Part shown: one piece after another, positions 62,933-64,000 of the stretch
How positions within the stretch are numbered: position 1 is the first letter of the stretch
Layout: each line of letters starts with the position of its first letter
NCBI GenBank assembly: GCA_946408125.1
Contig: CAMJQW010000003.1
Coordinates: 56,900-120,899 of the forward strand
DNA length: 64,000 bases
Reading direction: 5' to 3'
From: an uncultured Fibrobacter sp.
GTDB lineage: Bacteria > Fibrobacterota > Fibrobacteria > Fibrobacterales > Fibrobacteraceae
Notes under the pieces: model-generated
What the model was told of the DNA's origin: nothing
The model's database searches: none
What the model saw: only the letters and a program-made list of their open reading frames with translations
Program-made: the position numbers and the translations under genes

Positions 62933-62944
62933 CCCCCCCCCCCC
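62933..62944. repeat. Run of twelve C
   Basis: Homopolymer of 12 C about 55 bp upstream of the -35 of the orphan promoter. Such tracts slip during replication and are also prone to sequencing error. Confidence 0.85.
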
Positions 62945-63001
62945 ATAACGGCGAAATCACCAAGCAGAAAGACAGCTTATTAAATCAGCATTTACCTGAT
63001 A

Positions 63002-63718
63002 TTAGAAGTGAAGCGTGGCACCGATTGCAGGAACAATGCTATAAAGTCCGGAATTATCATCATCGACACTGGTATCCGTGCGGGTGAAATCGTCTTTTTC
63101 ATAATTGGCGGTCGACATCGCCACCGAAGTGGCGATCCAACGGCCACTGACGCCGGCATAAACACCCATGCGCGGAGACAACGCCTTGTGGACAATCACG
63201 TCGCCACCCAAGGTCAACCCGCCAACGGCCGCACCGAAATACCGGTCGACCTTGCCAAGTTCCTCGTGCTTGTATTCATGCGAATCGCTTTCAAAATAAA
63301 CAATCTCGTAGCCGGCAGTGCCGAGAACAGATACGCTAAACGACTTGCCCGCGCCAAAGGTATAGCCTACGCCAAAATCGAGCGAGGTATACCTGCCCAG
63401 CTGAAGGTCGTCTTTCCCCCCTTCAAACTTGATATCGTCCGTGGTAGAATACCCTCCCGCAACGGATCCTTCAAGAGAAAAGCCGTTGCGAGCCACGCCC
63501 AGATAACTAATGTCAACGGCATAGTTCACCGTACTAATCTTCTTGCCGTCCACCTTATATTTTGCAATCGGGAATGCCAAGCCGAGATCAATCATATGGG
63601 TCCAAGCTTTTTCGGCGGGAGCCGATTGCGGGGCGAATTCGGCAGCCGGGGTTGTCGCGGCAGAAGCAACGGAAGTGAGGAAAAGTGCGGTGGCCAGGAT
63701 AATGTTCTTTTTGTTCAT
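63002..63718 (-). CDS. Exported protein, probable outer-membrane beta-barrel
   Basis: 238 residues. Signal peptide (1-21, ATALFLTSVASA), a short Ala/Pro stretch, then about eight amphipathic strands (for example YAVDISYLGVARNGFSLEGSV, YTSLDFGVGYTFGAGKSFSVSV, MGVYAGVSGRWIATS) and a C-terminal strand ending in Phe (IVPAIGATLHF), as BAM substrates do. This fits a small OmpA/OmpW-like barrel without a periplasmic domain. Function unknown. ATG 63718 starts the signal peptide and follows AGGAGT; in-frame sequence upstream is promoter. Confidence 0.75.
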   Translation of the reverse strand: MNKKNIILATALFLTSVASAATTPAAEFAPQSAPAEKAWTHMIDLGLAFPIAKYKVDGKKISTVNYAVDISYLGVARNGFSLEGSVAGGYSTTDDIKFEGGKDDLQLGRYTSLDFGVGYTFGAGKSFSVSVLGTAGYEIVYFESDSHEYKHEELGKVDRYFGAAVGGLTLGGDVIVHKALSPRMGVYAGVSGRWIATSVAMSTANYEKDDFTRTDTSVDDDNSGLYSIVPAIGATLHF

Positions 63719-63753
63719 AAATAGACTCCTATGTGTTTTTTCTTTACGCCTCA

Positions 63754-63815
63754 AAGATACCCTAAACAATTAATAATGTCTAATGCATAATTTCTTTGTT
63801 TTTTATCAAATTTTC
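63754..63815 (-). promoter_or_regulatory. Shared promoter, copy 4
   Basis: TAGACA (63777-63782), 17 nt, TATCTT (63754-63759), and upstream block TTGATAAAAAACAAAGAAAT. It is the most divergent copy. Confidence 0.65.
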
Positions 63816-63963
63816 TTATAGGTTATTAACCGCGAGTCGTCGGCCACGAGCAAAGAGCAACATAAACACACTCCCAGGGCAGGCGGACTCTTTTGGCGAC
63901 GGACCCTTTTTTCTATATTGGCACCCGAAACAAATACCCGCGTGTAGCGGAAAGGATTAATCT

Positions 63964-64000
63964 ATGTCGAAACTGACTGATTCTCAGGAATGGAAGGCCC
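63964..64000 (+). CDS. N-terminal fragment, possibly glucose-6-phosphate isomerase
   Basis: Twelve codons, MSKLTDSQEWKA, are visible before the window ends. AAAGGA lies 7 nt before the ATG, and a TATATT at 63915-63920 is a plausible -10. The Trp-Lys-Ala pattern recalls the start of some phosphoglucose isomerases, but so few residues are weak evidence. The gene is real by its start signals; its identity is a guess. Confidence 0.4.
   Translation, partial: MSKLTDSQEWKA

Noticed and set aside
63823..63960. Possible small RNA or leader before the last gene
   Set aside because: Only a plausible promoter and ribosome site were seen; no stable stem or conserved element stands out.

Overview
The window looks like a chromosomal segment of a fibre-degrading Fibrobacter (F. 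succinogenes or a close relative). About 37 kb (15.6-52.2 kb) is a cluster of secreted hemicellulases. Most carry a CBM6 module and a basic C-terminal tail of the kind described in F. succinogenes as FPm-1 or basic terminal domain. The content (GH10 pair, GH30, several GH43, CE6 and CE1 esterases with CBM6) resembles the xylanase/acetyl-xylan-esterase cluster known from strain S85. The Fibrobacter-associated TIGR02147 regulator type at one end fits this.

Layout. 1-8741: a tight minus-strand operon (M16-like lipoprotein, unknown secreted protein, TrmH, MCE/MlaD protein, HPr, enzyme I, lytic transglycosylase, start of another lipoprotein). 8742-9795: a candidate structured small RNA, a GIY-YIG gene and dispersed palindromic and 80-bp repeats. 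9796-15558: BatA/BatB-type VWA proteins, a GH8 cellulase and an acyltransferase. 15644-52221: the hemicellulase cluster, all on the minus strand except one CE1 esterase. 52343-54444: a surface-type lipoprotein and its TIGR02147-family regulator. 54563-58512: a dCache-HAMP-SpoIIE-STAS phosphatase, then a divergent ECF sigma / membrane anti-sigma / Cys-rich Spy-CpxP-like operon. 58530-60210: a separate ppGpp-synthetase-like and SpoT-like hydrolase pair. 60302-63718: a SIMPL protein and three exported proteins sharing a promoter sequence. At 63964 the first codons of a plus-strand gene, possibly pgi.

How the cluster works together. The enzymes cover the xylan backbone (GH10 x2, GH30, perhaps GH5 and the GH39-like enzyme), arabinose and other side groups (GH43 x3, GH127/146, GH27, GH95, GH2, GH141-like) and ester groups (CE6, CE1 x2). 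All but the GH8 look co-regulated. Fourteen transcription units, including the regulator-lipoprotein pair, carry a 15-bp imperfect palindrome (TKGAY-N5-RTCMA; 11 strict, 3 with one mismatch). It lies exactly 43 nt (42 in one case) upstream of a TAnnTTT-like -10 element, which puts it near -62, the position used by class-I activators. A fifteenth, degenerate copy precedes the plus-strand esterase. This common architecture, found by hand alignment, is the main discovery here. The TIGR02147 protein, itself behind such a site, is the obvious but unproven candidate regulator.
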